Assembly: GCA_028583405.1 (NCBI GenBank)
Contig: CM053248.1
Coordinates: 21,941,139-22,005,138, forward strand
DNA from: Pogonophryne albipinna
Taxonomy: Eukaryota; Chordata; Actinopteri; Perciformes; Artedidraconidae
Direction of reading: 5' to 3'
Length of the DNA stretch: 64,000 bases
Position numbers and translations under genes: made by a program. Under the pieces are notes generated by a model, which made no database searches, was not told where the DNA came from, and saw only the letters and a program-made list of their open reading frames with translations. This document shows positions 59,237-64,000 of the stretch, piece by piece. The first letter of the stretch is position 1, and each line of letters begins with the position of its first letter.

Positions 59237-62124
59237 GTAAGAGGTCCCAGCGTGTGTTGTTTGTGTGCATGTGTTCTGATTAATGAAGCTTTTCATGCAG
59301 CATGAAACATAATCAAAAACCAACAACAAAGGCGAGGTTAGCAGGGGAAGATGAATGCTGCAGGTTTGCTCGGAGCTTATTTATAGCAAATATAGATTCC
59401 AGGTTAGGTTCCTCAGAGCCTGCAGCCTTTAACTGACTACAACTACCATGGCGGTACTATGAAATGCCCAAAAGTGTCCCCTGCAGGCTTCAGGAGCACA
59501 AAGAATGTTCTGCATTTAACAAGCGCTGCAGCTTTAATGTCATCTTGTCGGGTTTTATAAATATATAATCTGCTAATCAACCCGCAGCTATTTCTCTTTT
59601 GAAAGCACCCAAACAAAAAACTGCTTCTTTTAGTAAATTCCTCAAAATAAATGGCAGACGGAAATGTGATTTTTCTAAACAGCATTGTCCTCTGGCAATG
59701 AGAGCAAGAAAACACAATCGGTTGGCTTTGGTTGAAAGCAACAGCATGCTGCATTTTAGGACCTGCTGTGCTCCAGTTTGTTATCCATTCACAAGGGTTT
59801 GTTGCATGCTCTTAGCCTCCACCTGCATGGTGTTTTGTGATGTGCAGATGTGTTGATTAGATGTTCTTTTAATAACCCTAACCCAAACCCTCAGACAGAA
59901 CACGCTAATCCAAATTAGTCTGTGACAAGTAGACATTTTAGTTGATGGAAGTGAAATATAAAATGACATGATGGAAAGATGTGACACAACATGTTTGTTT
60001 TGCCTGACCTGACCATCTGCTGAGACTGAGCTGAATATGCAACAGTTGAGTTTCCATCAACATTGTTACCCTGGTTCAATAGGCTCTGTTGTGTTTTCCT
60101 TTCCCCGATTTCAATCCAATTTCAATCTCCTTGAGCTGCACTTAAAAGGTTAAGCCGGCAATATGCTATATAGCTCATCTCTTATAAACATGATAAGATC
60201 CAAACCAGTATCAGTTAGTCCGTAATTCAATACTTTTCTAAATCATCTTGCCATGTTTGTTACATTGCAAACATAAATCTAAAAAAAAAATAGAAATGTA
60301 AAAAGTGCTGAGTTGTTTCCTAAAGCAGCTGGCCGCTTAGATTTCTATCAAACGTAACTCAACACAAGTAAATAATGCTTTTAAAAGGGAACATTTTTTG
60401 ACTAATAATTCACATCTAGTACTGTAGCATTTCCAGCAACTGGACGTACAATTATTTAGCTTGACATACAGTCTCTTTTGTCAATGTCTGTTTGGCAGGT
60501 CAGAATATTTGTTTTATCTGTCCTTAACCAATTTGTAACATGTCACAAATCTTCTAAAGTTAAGGTCATTTTAAGTAGACTCAGTTGCTAGCTGTTTTAC
60601 CGCTTGCTAAATTGTTCACAGCATTCAAATGAAAAGATAGATAGAGAGGATTGATAACACTCTGATGTCTGTATGCTAAGTAGCCTAGCCTATAGAACTG
60701 CAGCTAGGAAGTGATTAGCTTAGTTTAGCTTAACTAAGCTGCGGACTGTAAGCAGTGCGAAAGTAAATAAAATACCCCTAAAAACACCTCGAAAGCTCAC
60801 TATTAACACACTGTACCATATGTCACATGTTTATTCTGTAACTTCAACCTGCTTCTATTCTTTATGCTAATGTTTCTAATTGCCTTTTAGCTCACACTCA
60901 TTTAAACAGATTTATCTCTTAACACAAAAGCATATAGGCTTTTTTTCCAAAATGTTGATTTCTCTTGTAAGAGTTATTTCTGTATTGTGTCTTGAATAGC
61001 ATCCTTTTTGACGCTCGATTTTGTCAATCAGGTCCCAAGATGCAGTAGGCCTACAGTTGTTTCAGTTTCAGACATTTAAACATGTTGTGGAACGCGGCTC
61101 TTCATTTTGTGTTTTCCAAGAGAGACTCTAGGCCTGATGTCCAATCGATCTGCGGAAGATGGATATGGACTGACCTTTTTAAATATGTGTTTGATTTTTT
61201 TTCTTTTTGCAGCCATGAAATAAATCACCAGGTGGCAGCGCTGGCATGATTGACATCAGTAGGAGAACAGGAGGGGAGGCGTTGAGGACGCCTCTCTTTC
61301 AAGTTCAGCCTGTATTGAACCGGTCCCGCTGGGAAGAGAAACTTTATGGATCAAAGGCTTAATGGAAAGTTAGTTTGAGGAAAAGGAAAAATATCCTCTT
61401 TTCCTTTTAGGCCTGTCTCAAGGTTATTTTCTCAAATATACGATAAGTGTCTTTGTTGTATCTCATGGAAATAGAGGGATTCAGGTTTAGGTTTGACTCT
61501 TGTAGCCCACACACTTTCTCAGAGACCTGAGGCGAGTGGTAGGTTGGGTCTTATATTATCCTGTTGTCGTCCACCCCCTCCTCTCTGAGCCCTGCTATCC
61601 ATTTTAAACCCTCCTGTTGGCTTGATTTATGTCCTGATGTGTTAGCCAGTCTTGCAGTGTCTCTTAAAGGACTGACTCACATTTTCTCTTTTCTGGTCTA
61701 TATTACAACAGCCTCGCTCATATATACATTGAATTCATTCAAAGTGTAGTCACTAATCATTGTAATCACCCTCCTGTCATACTACCCTTGAAAGGATCCT
61801 TTTATAGCATGATTCAGCTGTAAGACAAAATCTACATTCATTGTTTGGTAAAAAAATGCATTATGCTGCAGCAGAGGGACATGTCAGTAGTTTTATTTAG
61901 TTTGAATTACTGGGACAATACACAATGTGGAACTCCCAGGACAGGAATACCCACGTGATTTGTCGAATTCCAACTATAGCCTCATTTTAAAAATGTGGAC
62001 TGTGGATCGCAATGCTATAAACAAGCAACTCTATTTGGTTGGATTGGGTTAGTCAGATTCCTCGGAAATTTCACTCAAATCACATTGTCCACATCCAAAA
62101 TAAAACACAACAACTACCCAGAAA

Positions 62125-62255
62125 TCATGTGTGTGGGAAAGAAACTCCCTCTGGTGGGAACTTAGGGATTTTGGCCTTTGCAGCCCATTAACATGCACAA
62201 TAACCTATAACACGCTACAGGAAAGGGAAAACTCAAAAAGCATAAAAGGACCTCT
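62125..62255 (-). mobile_element. TTAA MITE family A, copy 7 (fragment)
   Basis: Only the outer 130 bases remain: AAACTCCCTCTGGTGGGAAC, CCATTAACATGCACAATAAC and the right end AAAGGACCTCT followed by TTAA. Confidence 0.7.
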
Positions 62256-63845
62256 TTAAGATATATACAGTAACATGTGACAACCTGAAAAGCGATGTAC
62301 TGTAAAGCTTGAGAATCCAAACCCAGACACTAGACAGAATGGATTTGATGTCCTACTAGAGTTGGTGAGACGTCATGTACTTTACAGAAACATTTATAAA
62401 CTGTGGATGTGTAACTTACCAAATACCCTAAAAACTCAATTGATCTAATCCCAAAATATTTATACAAATAAATAATGGTTTGGATTAAATTCATTTTAGG
62501 GAGTATCTTATTTTGAAATCCCAAGCCGCTTAGTGTATTCCAGCTCTGACATATTTAAATAACAACTGCCGCCTTAATCTCTTTATGAAGACCGACACAG
62601 ATAAAGACATTTTTGTTTCGTTATTAATTCCATTCCTTACCTCTGGACATCTACAAAGCACACTAAAGCACACTGCACTACTAATATATCCAGTTTGTTA
62701 CACCCAAGGGGCGGAGATTTCCTGTTTAGTGTCACAAACTTCAGTACTATTCAGTTTACTTTCATTTAAGATGAGGAATCGCAGCAATTTGTCACACATA
62801 AAAGGCTGAAACCATGACATTGAACCAACATCTTAGAAAAATAGTGGTTGAATAGTTTTTTCAAATTCACAAATCAACACAATTATAACGTAGCTAATAC
62901 ACACTGTTTGCTAGACAGATTTTTTCACAGTTAATCATATTTTAAAAGTTATTTGTTGGTGAAATCTTGATTTCTAGTGTAACTTAAGCTGTCCGATAAA
63001 TATAGTGGATTCAAAATGAAAAAAATATTCTGAATTGTACTTCTAAAATAAAAGACTTCTAAGAATCATTCCTCAGTTCCTTGTATCTTGCCAATCACTT
63101 TTTGAAGTTGTTATAGTTACAGCCTCATATGACAAGTGAGAAGTGTATTGAAACAGACTTGAACAAAATCCGTACAAATCCTTTAATTTATTTCGCATTC
63201 GGAGAGAGTGCAGGATTATTCTGTCGAAAAGCATTAAGCATGACCGCAATATTTCCGTAACCACAACCCAGTGTTTTGCCAAAATCAGTCAAACCCTATC
63301 CACAGAGGTGGCAGATGGGAAATATGACTGATTTTGTAACGGTCATGTGATTCTTTTTAAAAGGAATAAATAACCTATTTTCTTGTTTTAGTATGAAGAC
63401 TTGTTTTTCAATTCCACAAATATCTAAGGTTATACAGAGATCGATGTGCGATAATGATATTCAATGGAGCAATTAATGATACAGTGTTAATACCAAGCCA
63501 TTTTTCTACTAAATATCAGTGAAAGGGTGAAAGATGTACAAAATAAAGTGAATGGGAGAATTTGTTGCAGGGTGGGGGGGCAGGGATTAAACATGTCCAA
63601 ATGTAATCTGGGTGTAGACACTACTAGGTTATGTAAATCCACTTACATCACAGATTACTGTTGGTAGTGTGGGGGAAATCCGATCACAATGGCTATCTGA
63701 GTCGCAGGGAGATTTCTTTAGCTCCAATTCCTAGGAAGTTGTGTTCTATGTAAAACCTTCAGAGACAGCAGCAGTGCCAGAAATGTGGATAATGTATGTG
63801 AGCGTGTGCTCTTATCTTTTCTAATAGGAAAATCAACAAAGAGAT

Positions 63846-64000
63846 TAAAAAAACGACCATAAACACAAAACAAGCCCCAAGAGACACAGAGCGACCATAG
63901 AGATGCACAAACCAACCATAAAACACGAAAGAAACAACCAAAAAAAGATATTAAAGAGACCAAAAACCACCACAAAGACTTTTAAGAGATACACAACGAC
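63846..64000. repeat. degenerate ~21-bp minisatellite (cut by window end)
   Basis: Units resembling AGAGACACAGAGCGACCAT, AGAGATGCACAAACCAACCAT and AAAACACGAAAGAAACAACC follow head to tail. Similarity between units is moderate, so the period is approximate. Confidence 0.6.

Larger units (their letters stand above)
59237..64000 (+). other. intron 5 of the CRH receptor gene (open at window end)
   Basis: Apart from one family A fragment (62125-62255) and a purine-rich tandem repeat at the edge (63846-64000), I see no element or coding exon. The sequence is AT-rich with ordinary composition. Frames at 59012-59987 and 61564-63975 show no domain features. Confidence 0.75.

Noticed and set aside
59870..59892. 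telomere-like AACCCTAACCC
   Set aside because: Only about two units, far too short to be an interstitial telomere.

Overview
The window looks like teleost (ray-finned fish) genomic DNA. This is inferred from vertebrate-type split coding exons, a fish-style Tc1 element, a Ty1/copia pol fragment, a jockey-superfamily LINE and many short inverted-repeat transposons (MITEs). No bacterial-style gene density is present. Long open frames here are almost all transposon remnants or chance frames.

The one host gene I can support is the 5' part of a corticotropin-releasing-hormone receptor (class B1 GPCR, most like CRHR1) on the + strand. Five coding exons join with consistent phases: 6685-6714, 16489-16576, 19728-19787, 20126-20251 and 59151-59236. 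They encode a candidate signal peptide and the extracellular hormone-binding domain, with all six conserved cysteines and seven N-glycosylation sequons. The seven transmembrane helices must lie beyond base 64000. Introns are about 9.8, 3.2, 0.34 and 38.9 kb, and a fifth is open at the window edge.

Bases 1-6180 are upstream sequence with hAT-like and TTAA-flanked MITE remnants. Intron 1 carries a TG...CA element with a 5-bp duplication, a nearly complete Tc1-like transposon, a hAT MITE with a perfect 8-bp duplication, and a TTAA MITE. Intron 2 carries a 1.3-kb TTAA MITE. The 38.9-kb intron 4 is a transposon graveyard. It holds a foldback-type palindrome, a 20-bp minisatellite, a copia pol fragment, a LINE split by a MITE, two copies of a ZBED-type hAT element in inverted orientation, two copies of a 0.92-kb foldback element in inverted orientation, a Harbinger-like MITE, a hAT inside an older repeat, and a 2.1-kb TTAA element containing another hAT.

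Three things stand out. The receptor has a 60-nt phase 1-1 exon that adds 20 residues and two sequons between the first two disulfide cysteines, and skipping it would create a new cysteine. Four MITE families share TTAA flanks, and three of them share a related terminus. One roughly 0.4-kb core sequence is carried between different transposon ends. I found no tRNA gene, rRNA gene, CRISPR array or previously undescribed multi-gene system.
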